From NCBI GenBank assembly GCA_022822245.1, contig JAJECB010000255.1:1-15602 (forward strand): 15,602 bases of DNA, written 5' to 3'. This document shows positions 1 through 8,122 of the stretch, piece by piece. Both the position numbers and the translations under genes were made by a program. Source of the DNA: Gammaproteobacteria bacterium. GTDB lineage: Bacteria; Pseudomonadota; Gammaproteobacteria; HK1. The notes beneath the pieces are model-generated. The model saw only the letters and a program-made list of their open reading frames with translations. It was not told where the DNA came from and did not search any database. Position 1 is the stretch's first letter, and each line of letters opens with the position of its first letter.

Positions 1-619
1 GCGCCCCCCGCCCGTCATTCGGAACCGGGCCGCGGAGCACGGGCAGGAGCGGATAGCGGCCCGGCGCCTCCCGGAGACGCTCGAGATCCCAGCCCTCGCT
101 CGTGTTCGGCACCGGCCGGCCGAAGAGGGTCGGCCAGATCACCATGGTCGCCCCCGGGTCGAGGGGGAACACCGGACCCCAGAGGTTGACCTGGGACATC
201 AGGTTCGAGCCCCAGGTGTCGCGGTGCGGGGGAAGGTCGCGCACCCGCCGCCCCGAGTGGGTGTCCCCGCTCGGCTGCAGGCGCAGGATCAGCCGGTCGG
301 CGAAGGTCGAGGCCGGATCGAGCCCGAGCGACTCGATCACGGCCCGAAAGGCGGCGCGCGCCTCCGCGTCGCCCATGAACGAGCGCCGGAGCGCCGCCGC
401 CCGCGCGAGGAAGTCCTCGGGATCGAGCGCGTTCTGGGCCAGCGGCGGAGAATGGGGGGCGAAGGCCGCCTCGGCCATTGCGCGCGCCCGCGCGACGAGG
501 CCGAGCATCGCGGGAAGCTCGCGAAAGACCGGCAGCTCACCGCGGTAGAGCCGCCCCCGGTCGAGCGGAGGCTCGCTGTCGAACAAGAGGGGATCGGAGT
601 GGGTTTTCGCGGTCCTCAT
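1..619 (-). CDS. Putative Fe(II)/2-oxoglutarate-dependent oxygenase, N-terminal part (runs off left edge)
   Basis: Open from an ATG at 617-619 to the window edge, giving the first 206 residues. The N-terminal half is Ala/Arg-rich and helical. Residues 130-136 read LPPHRDTW, an H-x-D iron-ligand motif (H132, D134), followed by SQVNLWGPVFPL and GRPVPNTS near 142-174. This layout (HRDTW, then a strand with WxPV, then a PxxNxS turn) resembles a phytanoyl-CoA-dioxygenase-like family of cupin-fold oxygenases. The distal His and the 2-oxoglutarate-binding Arg would lie beyond the edge and cannot be checked. It sits 56 bases downstream of the DmdA/GcvT-like gene on the same strand, so the two are probably co-transcribed. 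No strong ribosome binding site is visible; only a weak GGTGAG lies upstream. The substrate is unknown. Confidence 0.6.
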   Translation of the reverse strand, partial: MRTAKTHSDPLLFDSEPPLDRGRLYRGELPVFRELPAMLGLVARARAMAEAAFAPHSPPLAQNALDPEDFLARAAALRRSFMGDAEARAAFRAVIESLGLDPASTFADRLILRLQPSGDTHSGRRVRDLPPHRDTWGSNLMSQVNLWGPVFPLDPGATMVIWPTLFGRPVPNTSEGWDLERLREAPGRYPLLPVLRGPVPNDGRGA

Positions 620-675
620 CCGGTGCGCTCACCCGAACCCGGTACCAGACCGAGACCTCGCTCCGACCCCATGGT

Positions 676-1980
676 TCAGACGGTCGCGTCCTCGCCCCGG
701 GCACGCGCGACCTCGCGGGCGCTCGGATTGACCGACGGCCGGAACGGCACCTCGCACACCTCGGCACGGTCCGGCTTCCCGGGCTCGCTCGCGTACTCGT
801 CGGGCAGCCACACCGTGAGCTCGGTGCCGACGCCGGACTTGCCCACCGGGACGTACCCCATCGCGATGTTCGTGCCGAGCTCCGGGGCGTACCACGGCGA
901 GGTGAGGTAGCCGATGGGATCGCCGCCGCCCGCATCCGACACGAGCCAGAAGTCCGGCGCGTAGTCGTCGATCGGCTTTCCACCCAGGGTCATCCCCGCC
1001 ATCACCATCGAGAACGGGGGGCGCCCCGCCTCGATCTCCTCGCGCATCCGCTCGAGCGCGGCCCGCCCGATGTAGTCGCCCGATTTCTTCCGCGGAACCT
1101 GGTAGGCGAGGTTGCACTGGAAGGGCACCGTCTCGTGGTCGATGTCCTGCCCCCAGGAGAGGATCCCGGCCTGGATGCGGCGCTGGTGGCCCGGGGCGAT
1201 GACCATGAGCTGGTGGGCCTTGCCCGCCTCGAGCACCGCGTACCAGAGCTTCTCGGCGTGCCGGGTGGCATCCCGGAGGTAGATCTCGTAGCCCTTCTCC
1301 CCCGAGAAGCCGGACTGGGAGATCACCACCCGACACCCCGCGATCTCGGCCTCCATGAGGCCGTAGTAGGGGATCTCCCGGATGCCGCCTCCCACCAGGT
1401 CGGCCATGAGATCGAGCGACTTCGGCCCCTGGATCTGCACCGGGCAGACGTCGATCTCGTCGATCTCGACGTCCATCTTCATCCCGACGTTGACCCCCTG
1501 GAGCCAGAACAGGATGTCGGAGTCGGCGAGAGAGAACCAGAATTCGTCCTCGGCAATCCGCAGGAGCACCGGATCGTTCAGGATCCCGCCCCGCTCGTTG
1601 CAGAGGATCACGTACTTCGCGTGCATCGGCTCGATACGCGTCGCGTCGCGGGTGATGACGTAGTCGGTGAACCGCTCGGCGTCCGGTCCCTTGACGCGGA
1701 TCTGGCGCTCGACCGCGACGTTCCACATGGTGACGTGCTTCGTCAGCGCCTCGTACTCCACCGCCGCGCCGCCGTCCTCCGGCCGCACGTAGCCCCGGGG
1801 GTGGTAGATCCGGTTGTAGACGGTGGCCCGCCAGCAGCCCGCCTCGTGGGACAGGTGCCAGTAGGGCGATTTGCGCACGCGCGTCGAGATGAGAAGCTCG
1901 GTCGGGGTCCGACCGCTCTGGCGAAGGTTGACGGGGACGATCCGGTCGGACTGGTCGACGCTTTCCGGTTGGCGGGTCAT
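676..1980 (-). CDS. DmdA/GcvT-like tetrahydrofolate-dependent aminomethyltransferase or demethylase
   Basis: A 434-residue protein of the folate-binding T-protein family. Family members move a one-carbon group from an amine, sulfonium or methoxy donor to tetrahydrofolate. Visible signatures: VYNRIYHPRGY (54-64), TMWNVAVERQIRVKG (84-98), GGILNDPVLL (131-140; D136 aligns with the catalytic Asp of GcvT), WFSLADSDILFW (148-159), QGPKSLDLM (184-192) and SGFSGEKGYEIYL (223-235, the GcvT SGYTGEDGFE equivalent). The WNVAVERQ and LADSD segments are closer to dimethylsulfoniopropionate demethylase (DmdA) than to the glycine-cleavage T-protein. No gcvH or gcvP lies nearby. About 35 extra residues precede the first conserved block. 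The start is supported by GAGGAG at 1985-1990, 4 bases upstream. True DmdA activity should not be assumed: the superfamily also holds sarcosine- and methoxy-aromatic-active enzymes. Probable operon with the downstream oxygenase. Confidence 0.85.
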   Translation of the reverse strand: MTRQPESVDQSDRIVPVNLRQSGRTPTELLISTRVRKSPYWHLSHEAGCWRATVYNRIYHPRGYVRPEDGGAAVEYEALTKHVTMWNVAVERQIRVKGPDAERFTDYVITRDATRIEPMHAKYVILCNERGGILNDPVLLRIAEDEFWFSLADSDILFWLQGVNVGMKMDVEIDEIDVCPVQIQGPKSLDLMADLVGGGIREIPYYGLMEAEIAGCRVVISQSGFSGEKGYEIYLRDATRHAEKLWYAVLEAGKAHQLMVIAPGHQRRIQAGILSWGQDIDHETVPFQCNLAYQVPRKKSGDYIGRAALERMREEIEAGRPPFSMVMAGMTLGGKPIDDYAPDFWLVSDAGGGDPIGYLTSPWYAPELGTNIAMGYVPVGKSGVGTELTVWLPDEYASEPGKPDRAEVCEVPFRPSVNPSAREVARARGEDATV

Positions 1981-1994
1981 GGCACTCCTCGTAA

Positions 1995-2068
1995 CGTCGA
2001 AGGTTTTGATCTCACTCGGTCTTTCGACGCATCCGGAACTGCGCGAGGAGCGCCGCGTCCGCGTCGAA
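1995..2068. promoter_or_regulatory. Three copies of CGTCGAAnG in a divergent promoter region
   Basis: The nonamer occurs at 1995-2003 (plus; CGTCGAAGG), 2021-2029 (minus; reads CGTCGAAAG) and 2062-2070 (plus; CGTCGAACG). The first two form an inverted repeat with 7-base arms, 1995-2001 and 2023-2029. All three lie in the 152 bases between the DmdA-like gene and mgtE. The third copy ends just before the expected -35 position of the mgtE promoter candidate. This fits an operator for a regulator of either gene, but no regulator gene is present and TCGA-rich words are common in this genome. Confidence 0.3.
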
Positions 2069-2093
2069 CGCCGGTCCGTGGCGGGCGCGACAA

Positions 2094-2099
2094 TATCAG
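2094..2099 (+). promoter_or_regulatory. Candidate -10 box for mgtE
   Basis: TATCAG stands in a locally AT-rich patch (acaatatcagaatc) 34 bases before the mgtE ATG. No recognisable -35 hexamer lies 16-18 bases upstream, so an activator may be needed; a CGTCGAA copy lies in about the right place. The leader would be under 30 bases, too short for a magnesium-sensing riboswitch. Confidence 0.3.
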
Positions 2100-2132
2100 A
2101 ATCGGACCCGGCGTAAATCCCCCGGAGAAAAG

Positions 2133-3500
2133 ATGAACGAAAGCCGCTTCGAGGGCGACCTCGCCCGGCCCGTCCCGCGCTACGAACGGTTGGCGGAGCT
2201 CCTCGATCAGGGCGCCGTCGGACCCCTGCGCGCGGCGCTCGACGAGCTCCATCCGGCGGAGGCCGCGGACTGGTTCGAGTCCCTCCCCGCGCGTGACCGC
2301 GACGCGGCCTGGAGCTGCATCGACCCCGCCCGCCGCCACGACGTCCTCGCCGAGATCGAGGATGCGGTGCGCGCCGGGCGCCTCCTCACCATGCGGCCGG
2401 AGGAGCTGGCCGCCCTCGCCGCCCACCTCGACGAGGACGACGTCGTCGACATCCTCCAGGAGCTTCCCGAGGAGGTGATGGAGGACGTCCTCGAAGCCAT
2501 GGCGGCGCAGGACCGGGAGCGGCTCGCGCGCGCCCTCGCCTTCCCCGAGGACAGCGCGGGCGGGCTCATGAACCGCGACGCGATCAGCGTGCGCGCCGAC
2601 GTGACGGTGGAGGTGGTGCAGCGGTACCTGCGCCGGCTGGGCGAGATCCCCCCCGCCACCAACCGGCTGATGGTCGTCGACCGCGACGGGCGCCTGCAGG
2701 GAACCATCCGCCTCGCCGACCTCCTCACGCGGGACGCCGACGAGCCGGTGGAAGCGTTCCTGCAGGGCGACGTCGCGCCCATCGCCGCCGACCTCCCCGC
2801 GAACGAGGTGTCGAAGCTCTTCGAACGGCGCGACTACATCTCCGCCCCGGTGGTGGACGGCGACGGGAAGCTTCTCGGGCGCATCACGGTGGACGACGTG
2901 GTGGACGTCATCCGCGACGAGGAGGAGCGGTCGTTCATGCAGATGGCCGGCCTCGACGAAGAGGACGACCTCTTCGGGCCCATCGGCGCGGCGGCCCGGC
3001 GCCGGCTCGTGTGGCTCGGGACCAACCTCGCGACCGCTCTCGTCGCCGCGTGGGTGATCGGCCGCTTCGACGAGACCATCGAGCAGGTGGTGGCGCTCGC
3101 GATCCTGATGCCGGTGGTGGCGAGCATGGGGGGGATCGCGGGGACCCAGACCCTCACCGTCGCCATCCGGGGGATCGCCCTCGGGCAGCTCGGTTTCCAC
3201 AACGCGCGCGCCCTCGTCGGGAAGGAGCTCATGGTGGGCGGGATCAACGGGCTCGTGTGGGCCGCGGTGGTGGCCGCGATCGCGGCCCTGTGGTTCCGCG
3301 ACCCTTGGCTCGGGGCGGTGGTGGCGGCGGCCCTGCTCCTCAACGCCCTGGTGGCGGCGCTCGCGGGGGCGTCGCTTCCCCTGCTCCTGCGGCGGCTCTC
3401 CATCGACCCCGCCCTCGCGGGCGGAGTGGTGCTGACGACGATCACCGATGTGGTGGGGTTCGCCGCGATCCTCGGCCTCGGCGCCCTCGCCCTGACGTAG
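2133..3500 (+). CDS. mgtE: Magnesium channel/transporter MgtE
   Basis: A 455-residue protein with the full MgtE architecture. The N-terminal superhelical domain (about 20-130) carries AHLDEDDVVDILQELPEEV. Two CBS domains follow (about 145-200 with DSAGGLMNRD at its front, and 205-262 with GRITVDDVVDVIRDE). An acidic connector contains EEDD. About five transmembrane helices run from 290 to 455. The membrane signature LMPVVASMGGIAGTQTLTV covers 325-343, and TTITDVVGF (435-443) supplies the conserved pore Asp (D439). MgtE passes Mg2+ down its gradient at the inner membrane, and the cytosolic domain closes the pore when Mg2+ is plentiful. The ATG has GGAGA about 6 bases upstream. It is divergent from the DmdA-like gene and probably monocistronic, because a hairpin separates it from polA. 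Confidence 0.95.
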   Translation: MNESRFEGDLARPVPRYERLAELLDQGAVGPLRAALDELHPAEAADWFESLPARDRDAAWSCIDPARRHDVLAEIEDAVRAGRLLTMRPEELAALAAHLDEDDVVDILQELPEEVMEDVLEAMAAQDRERLARALAFPEDSAGGLMNRDAISVRADVTVEVVQRYLRRLGEIPPATNRLMVVDRDGRLQGTIRLADLLTRDADEPVEAFLQGDVAPIAADLPANEVSKLFERRDYISAPVVDGDGKLLGRITVDDVVDVIRDEEERSFMQMAGLDEEDDLFGPIGAAARRRLVWLGTNLATALVAAWVIGRFDETIEQVVALAILMPVVASMGGIAGTQTLTVAIRGIALGQLGFHNARALVGKELMVGGINGLVWAAVVAAIAALWFRDPWLGAVVAAALLLNALVAALAGASLPLLLRRLSIDPALAGGVVLTTITDVVGFAAILGLGALALT

Positions 3501-3513
3501 GTTTCGGGGTCCG

Positions 3514-3534
3514 CCCTCCTGCCCCGCGGGAGGG
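3514..3534 (+). terminator. Candidate hairpin terminator after mgtE
   Basis: CCCTCCT (3514-3520) pairs with GGGAGGG (3528-3534), including one wobble pair, around a 7-base loop. No T tract follows (aaacgg). It begins 13 bases after the mgtE stop, so it is a plausible but atypical terminator or mRNA-stabilising hairpin. Confidence 0.35.
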
Positions 3535-3574
3535 AAACGGGCCGAAGACGCATGCGGGGCGCGGGAATTCGGGC

Positions 3575-3580
3575 TATCAT
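3575..3580 (+). promoter_or_regulatory. Candidate -10 box for the polA-hisA-hisF unit
   Basis: TATCAT, 27 bases before the polA ATG, is followed by a GC-rich discriminator (cgccccgc). No clear -35 is seen. Similar boxes precede the CoA-transferase, the hydrolase at 9566 and the small gene at 12368. Confidence 0.35.
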
Positions 3581-3607
3581 CGCCCCGCTTCCCGGTACGC
3601 ATGACTC

Positions 3608-6430
3608 ATGGCGGACTCACCCACCATCGTACTCGTGGACGGCTCGTCGTATCTGTTCCGGGCCTTCCACGCGATGCCGTCCCTCACCACCTCCGACGGG
3701 GAGCCGACCGGGGCGGTCCGCGGGGTCGTCAACATGCTCCGCCGGCTCCGGGCGGACTATCCGAGCGAGTACTTCGCGGTCGTCTTCGACGCCCCCGGGA
3801 AGACTTTCCGGGACGACTGGTATCCCGAGTACAAGGCGAACCGCCCGCCCATGCCGGACGAGCTCCGCGCCCAGATCGAGCCGCTCCACCGCATCGTCAG
3901 GGCGTTGGGCCTGCCCCTCCTCTGCGTGCCCGGGGTGGAGGCGGACGACGTCATCGGCACCCTTGCCGAGCGCGCCGGCGAGAGGGGGTGCCGGGTGTTC
4001 ATCTCCACCAACGACAAGGACATGGCCCAGCTCGTGGACGAGCGGATCACCCTCGTCAACACCATGGACGACTCCGTCCTCGACGAGGCGGGCGTGGAGG
4101 CGAGGTTCGGGGTCCCGCCGGGGCGCATCGTGGACTACCTCACCCTCGTCGGGGACGCGGTGGACAACGTGCCCGGGGTTCCCAAGGTCGGGCCGAAGAC
4201 GGCCGTCAAGTGGCTCGCCGCCTATGGCTCGCTCGACGGGGTCCGGGACAACGCGGCCGCGATCGGAGGGAAGGTCGGCGAGTACCTACGCGAGTTCATC
4301 GAGCCGAACGGGGCGGAGGACGGGGCGCAGAGCGGGGCGGCGGAGAGCCGGATGGAGCTCTCCCGCCGGCTGGTGACGATCCGGCGCGACGTCGAGGTTC
4401 CCGAAGACCCCGAAGCGCTTCGACCCGACGCGCCGGACCGGGACGCCCTCGAAGCCCTCTACCGCCGGCTCCAGTTCCGCTCGCTGCTCGACGAGCTCCT
4501 GGACGACGCGCGGCCTGCCGCGGCCGGCGGCGCGGACGCCGGGCCGGCCGAGGGTGGCGGCGACGCGTCCGCCCCGGAGCCCGAGGTTTCGTACGAGACG
4601 GTGCTCACCGGGGAAGCCTTCGACCGGTGGATGGACCGGATCCGGGAGGCGGAATCCTTCGCCTTCGACACCGAGACGACGAGCCTCGACTACGTGGACG
4701 CGAGGGTCGTCGGGGTCGCCCTCGCGGCCGCCCCCGGCGAGGGGGCCTACGTCCCGTTTGCGCACCGCTACCCCGGGGCGCCGGACCAGCTCGACGAGAA
4801 ACGGGTGCTCGACGCGCTCCGCCCGCTCCTGGAGGATCCGGACCGGCCCAAGATCGGCCACAACCTCAAGTACGACATGAGCGTCCTCGCGAACCACGAC
4901 ATCGCGATGGCCGGAATCGCGCACGACACCATGCTCGAGTCCTACGTGCTCGACAGCACCGCGACCCGTCACGACATGGACTCCCTCGCGACGCGGTACC
5001 TCGGGATCCGCACCCGCAAGTTCGAGGAGGTGGCGGGCAAGGGGGCGAAGCAGATCACCTTCGACCAGGTCCCGCTCGAAGAGGCCGGGCCCTACGCCGC
5101 GGAAGACGCGGAGGTGACCCTTCGCCTGCATGCCTTCTTCACCCCGCGGCTCGCCGATCATCCGGGGCTCGAACGCGTCTACCGCGAGATCGAGATGCCC
5201 CTCGTACCGGTCCTCTCCGCGATGGAGCGTCGCGGCGTCGAGGTCGACACCGAACGGCTCCGGGCGCTGAGCGAGGAGCTCGCGGTGCGGATGGATGCCC
5301 TCGAGCGCGAGGCCCACGCGGAGGCCGGGGGCCCGTTCAACCTCCAGTCGCCGAAGCAGATCCAGGCGATCCTGTTCGACCCGGACCGGCTCGGGCTGCC
5401 GATCCGGACGAAGACCCCGACCGGCCAGCCGTCCACCGCGGACGCGGTGCTCCAGGAGCTCGCCCGGGAGGAGCACGCCCTGCCCCGCATCATCCTCGAT
5501 CACCGGGCCCTGTCGAAGCTCCGCTCGACCTACGCGGTCGCGCTCCGGGAGAGCGTGAACCCGACGACCGGGCGGGTGCACACCAGCTACCACCAGGCGG
5601 TCGCCTCCACCGGGCGGCTCTCGTCGTCGGCCCCGAACCTGCAGAACATCCCCGTTCGCACCGCCGAGGGGCGGCGCATCCGCCAGGCGTTCATCGCCCC
5701 CCCCGGGTTCCGGCTTCTCTCCGCCGACTACTCCCAGATCGAGCTTCGCATCATGGCCCACCTGTCGGGCGACGAGGGCCTGCTCCGGGCGTTCGCGGCC
5801 GGGCGCGACATCCACCGGGCGACCGCCGCCGAAGTGGGGGGCATCGACGAGGCGGCGGTGGATGGCGAGATGCGCCGGCGCGCGAAAGCGGTCAACTTCG
5901 GCCTCATCTACGGGATGTCCGCCTTCGGACTCGCCCGCCAGCTCGGAATCGAGCGCGGCGAGGCGCAGGAGTACATCAATCGCTACTTCGAGCGCTACCC
6001 GGGGGTGCGCGCGTACATGGACGAGACCCGGGAGCGGGCCCGCGACCGGGGCTACGTCGAGACCGTGTTCGGCCGGCGGCTGCACCTTCCCGAGATCAAG
6101 TCGCGGAACGCCGCCCGCCGTCAGTACGCCGAGCGCACCGCGATCAACGCGCCGATGCAGGGCACCGCCGCCGACGTCATCAAGCGGGCCATGGTGTCCC
6201 TGCACGACTGGACGCGCGGCCGCGAGGACGAGGTGCGGATGATCATGCAGGTGCACGACGAGCTCGTGTTCGAGGTCGCGGAGGGCGCGGCGGCGGAGGC
6301 GAGCGCCGCCGTCGCGGAGCGGATGGCGCGGGCCGCCGGCGAGCTCGCGGAACGGATGGGCGCCGGCCGCCTCCGGGTTCCGCTCGAGGTCGAGGCCGGC
6401 AGCGGATTGAACTGGGACGAGGCTCACTGA
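3608..6430 (+). CDS. polA: DNA polymerase I
   Basis: A 940-residue, three-domain Pol I (E. coli has 928) that fills gaps, removes Okazaki RNA primers and repairs DNA. The 5'-3' exonuclease (about 5-300) shows LVDGSSYLFRAFHA, FDAPGKTFRDDWYPEYKANR, EADDVIGTLA, STNDKDMAQL and GDAVDNVPGVPKVGPKTA. The 3'-5' proofreading domain keeps its acidic residues: FAFDTETTSLD (D354, E356), IGHNLKYDMSVL (D423) and YAAEDAEVT (Y496, D500), so it should be active. In the polymerase domain motif A is SADYSQIELRIMAH (D707), motif B is RRAKAVNFGLIYGMSAFG (from 758), and motif C is QVHDELVFE (D884, E885). Oddities are a polar insert near 234-248 in the exonuclease and an Ala/Gly/Asp-rich linker at about 301-327. No good Shine-Dalgarno is seen, but conservation begins right at this ATG. 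hisA follows after 3 bases. Confidence 0.98.
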   Translation: MADSPTIVLVDGSSYLFRAFHAMPSLTTSDGEPTGAVRGVVNMLRRLRADYPSEYFAVVFDAPGKTFRDDWYPEYKANRPPMPDELRAQIEPLHRIVRALGLPLLCVPGVEADDVIGTLAERAGERGCRVFISTNDKDMAQLVDERITLVNTMDDSVLDEAGVEARFGVPPGRIVDYLTLVGDAVDNVPGVPKVGPKTAVKWLAAYGSLDGVRDNAAAIGGKVGEYLREFIEPNGAEDGAQSGAAESRMELSRRLVTIRRDVEVPEDPEALRPDAPDRDALEALYRRLQFRSLLDELLDDARPAAAGGADAGPAEGGGDASAPEPEVSYETVLTGEAFDRWMDRIREAESFAFDTETTSLDYVDARVVGVALAAAPGEGAYVPFAHRYPGAPDQLDEKRVLDALRPLLEDPDRPKIGHNLKYDMSVLANHDIAMAGIAHDTMLESYVLDSTATRHDMDSLATRYLGIRTRKFEEVAGKGAKQITFDQVPLEEAGPYAAEDAEVTLRLHAFFTPRLADHPGLERVYREIEMPLVPVLSAMERRGVEVDTERLRALSEELAVRMDALEREAHAEAGGPFNLQSPKQIQAILFDPDRLGLPIRTKTPTGQPSTADAVLQELAREEHALPRIILDHRALSKLRSTYAVALRESVNPTTGRVHTSYHQAVASTGRLSSSAPNLQNIPVRTAEGRRIRQAFIAPPGFRLLSADYSQIELRIMAHLSGDEGLLRAFAAGRDIHRATAAEVGGIDEAAVDGEMRRRAKAVNFGLIYGMSAFGLARQLGIERGEAQEYINRYFERYPGVRAYMDETRERARDRGYVETVFGRRLHLPEIKSRNAARRQYAERTAINAPMQGTAADVIKRAMVSLHDWTRGREDEVRMIMQVHDELVFEVAEGAAAEASAAVAERMARAAGELAERMGAGRLRVPLEVEAGSGLNWDEAH

Positions 6431-6433
6431 CCG

Positions 6434-7186
6434 ATGCTCCTGATTCCGTCGATCGACATCAAGGACGGCAAGTGCGTGCGGCTCCGCCAGGGCCGGATGG
6501 ACGAGGTGACGGTGTTCGACGACGACCCCCGGGACGCCGCCCGCCGCTGGGTGGACGCGGGGGCGCGGCGCCTGCACCTCGTGGACCTCGACGGGGCGGT
6601 CGAGGGGGCGCCCCGGAACGGGGAGGTCATCCGCGCCCTCGTGTCCGAGTTCCCGGACATCGACGTCCAGGTGGGGGGCGGGATCCGGGACGACGACACC
6701 ATCGAAGGCTACCTCGCGACCGGCGCCCGCTACGTGATCCTCGGGACCAGGGCGGTGACCACGCCCGGCTTCGTGGCCGACGCGTGCGTCGAGTTTCCGG
6801 GGCACATCATCGTCGGTCTCGACGCCCGCGACGGACGGCTCGCGGTGGACGGCTGGTCCAGGCTCACCCGCTTCCAGGTCGACGACTTCGCCCGGCGCGC
6901 CGAGGACTGCGGGGTGGAGGCGATCATCCACACCGACATCGGGCGCGACGGGATGCTCGAGGGCGTGAACGTCGAGGCGACCGAGCGCCTCGCCCGCGAC
7001 GTCAACGTCCCCGTGTTCGCGTCGGGCGGGGTCCGCGACCTCGACGACATCCGGGCCATCTGTGCCGCGGCCGACGCCGGGGTCGCGGGCGCGATCGTGG
7101 GACGAGCGCTCTACGAGGGGACCCTCGACTTCGCGGCCGCGGCGGAGCTCGCGAGCGAGCTCGGCGGCGAGCCCTGGGGCCTCTAG
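6434..7186 (+). CDS. hisA: Phosphoribosylformimino-5-aminoimidazole carboxamide ribotide isomerase (HisA)
   Basis: A 250-residue half-barrel-duplicated TIM barrel catalysing the fourth step of histidine synthesis, the Amadori isomerisation of ProFAR to PRFAR. The N-terminus [20 protein letters not shown] carries the catalytic D8. The second catalytic Asp is D130 in [17 protein letters not shown]. Phosphate-binding loops are [10 protein letters not shown] (79-88) and [12 protein letters not shown] (194-205), and [14 protein letters not shown] lies at 166-179. Length is normal. The start is 3 bases after the polA stop, implying translational coupling or at least co-transcription. The product is the substrate of HisF, encoded next. 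Confidence 0.97.
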   Translation: MLLIPSIDIKDGKCVRLRQGRMDEVTVFDDDPRDAARRWVDAGARRLHLVDLDGAVEGAPRNGEVIRALVSEFPDIDVQVGGGIRDDDTIEGYLATGARYVILGTRAVTTPGFVADACVEFPGHIIVGLDARDGRLAVDGWSRLTRFQVDDFARRAEDCGVEAIIHTDIGRDGMLEGVNVEATERLARDVNVPVFASGGVRDLDDIRAICAAADAGVAGAIVGRALYEGTLDFAAAAELASELGGEPWGL

Positions 7187-7216
7187 CCCGGTCCCCCGAC
7201 TCGATTCGACCGGCCG

Positions 7217-8020
7217 ATGGGGCTCGCGGCGCGCATCATCCCGTGTCTCGACGTGGACGCGGGACGGGTGGTGAAGGGCGTCAAGTTCGTCGACATCGTG
7301 GACGCCGGGGATCCGGTGGAGGTCGCGCGGCGCTACGACGAGCAGGGGGCCGACGAGCTCGCCTTCCTCGACATCACCGCCTCCTCGGACGAGCGAGACA
7401 CCCTCGTCCACGTCGTCGAGGCGGTGGCGAGCGAGGTGTTCATCCCCCTTACCGTGGGCGGCGGCGTGCGCGAGCTCGGACACATCCGGCGGCTCCTCAA
7501 CGCGGGCGCGGACAAGGTCTCCATCAACACCGCGGCGGTCGCGAACCCCCGCCTCGTCGCGGACGCGGCGGCCAAGGTCGGCTCCCAGTGCATCGTGGTC
7601 GCGGTCGACGCGCGGCGGCGTGAGGGGGACGGGAGCGGCGACGGCGGCGGCGCCGAGGAGCGCGGGTGGGAGGTCTACACCCACGGCGGCCGGCGCCCGA
7701 CCGGCCTCGACGCGGTCGAGTGGTGCGCGCGGATGGAGTCCCTCGGGGCGGGCGAGATCCTCCTCACGAGCATGGACCGGGACGGGACCCGGGACGGCTT
7801 CGACCTCGCCCTGACGAGGGCGGTCTCCGACTCGCTCGGGATCCCGGTCATCGCCTCGGGGGGGGTCGGGACCCTCGACCACCTCGCCGACGGCGTCCTC
7901 GAGGGGCGGGCGGACGCGGTGCTCGCGGCCAGCATCTTCCACTTCGGCGACTACACCGTCGGGGAGGCGAAGGCCCGCCTCGCGGCCCGCGGCATCGAGG
8001 TCCGCCTCGGTCCCCGGTGA
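7217..8020 (+). CDS. hisF: Imidazole glycerol phosphate synthase cyclase subunit (HisF)
   Basis: A 267-residue TIM barrel that uses ammonia from the HisH glutaminase to convert PRFAR to imidazole-glycerol phosphate and [24 protein letters not shown] (6-24) holds the first catalytic Asp (D12), and [10 protein letters not shown] (125-134) holds the second (D131). [10 protein letters not shown] (77-86), [13 protein letters not shown] (184-196) and [15 protein letters not shown] (209-223) are phosphate-binding and loop signatures. Residues about 134-150 are a Gly/Asp/Ser/Glu-rich insertion not expected in the family, just after the catalytic strand. The gene begins 30 bases after hisA in the same unit. 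The partner hisH is absent from the window, as are hisB and hisI/E. Confidence 0.97.
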   Translation: MGLAARIIPCLDVDAGRVVKGVKFVDIVDAGDPVEVARRYDEQGADELAFLDITASSDERDTLVHVVEAVASEVFIPLTVGGGVRELGHIRRLLNAGADKVSINTAAVANPRLVADAAAKVGSQCIVVAVDARRREGDGSGDGGGAEERGWEVYTHGGRRPTGLDAVEWCARMESLGAGEILLTSMDRDGTRDGFDLALTRAVSDSLGIPVIASGGVGTLDHLADGVLEGRADAVLAASIFHFGDYTVGEAKARLAARGIEVRLGPR

Positions 8021-8055
8021 GCCGGTTCCGGATCCGGAGGAGGGGAAGCACTCCG

Positions 8056-8118
8056 CCGGCGCGCCGGTGACCGCCGCCCGTCCGCCCGCCCCCGTCCGCC
8101 CCCGGCGGCGCCCGTCCG
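8056..8118 (+). repeat. 12-base palindrome and C-rich direct repeats after hisF
   Basis: CCGGCGCGCCGG (8056-8067) is a perfect palindrome 36 bases after the hisF stop. It is followed by three copies of CCCGTCCG at 8077-8084, 8091-8098 and 8111-8118 in a strand rich in C. Together with the hairpin just downstream this could be a Rho-loading and termination zone for the polA-hisA-hisF transcript, or simply a low-complexity spacer. No open frame with family features is seen here. Confidence 0.4.
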
Positions 8119-8122
8119 GCTC

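Noticed and set aside
676..1980. Annotation as glycine-cleavage gcvT
   Set aside because: Blocks near residues 84-98 and 148-159 are closer to DmdA, and no gcvH or gcvP is adjacent; also not firm enough to name dmdA.
2100..2132. Magnesium-responsive riboswitch (M-box) before mgtE
   Set aside because: The space between the likely promoter and the ATG is under 40 bases, too short for an M-box, and no long leader structure is visible.
1977..3602. A 541-codon frame antisense to mgtE
   Set aside because: The protein is His/Asp/Arg/Pro-rich with no recognisable fold, while the plus strand encodes a complete MgtE.
3601..7623. A 1340-codon open frame on the plus strand, out of frame with polA, hisA and hisF
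   Set aside because: Its translation is Arg/Pro/Gly-rich low complexity, typical of a shadow frame in very GC-rich DNA, and it overlaps three fully conserved genes.
4286..7942. A 1218-codon open frame antisense to polA-hisA-hisF
   Set aside because: Composition dominated by Arg, Asp, His, Val and Pro without any domain pattern; a mirror of real codons on the other strand.
8056..8118. CRISPR-like or mobile-element repeats
   Set aside because: The repeats are only 8-12 bases with irregular spacing and no adjacent cas, transposase or integrase gene.
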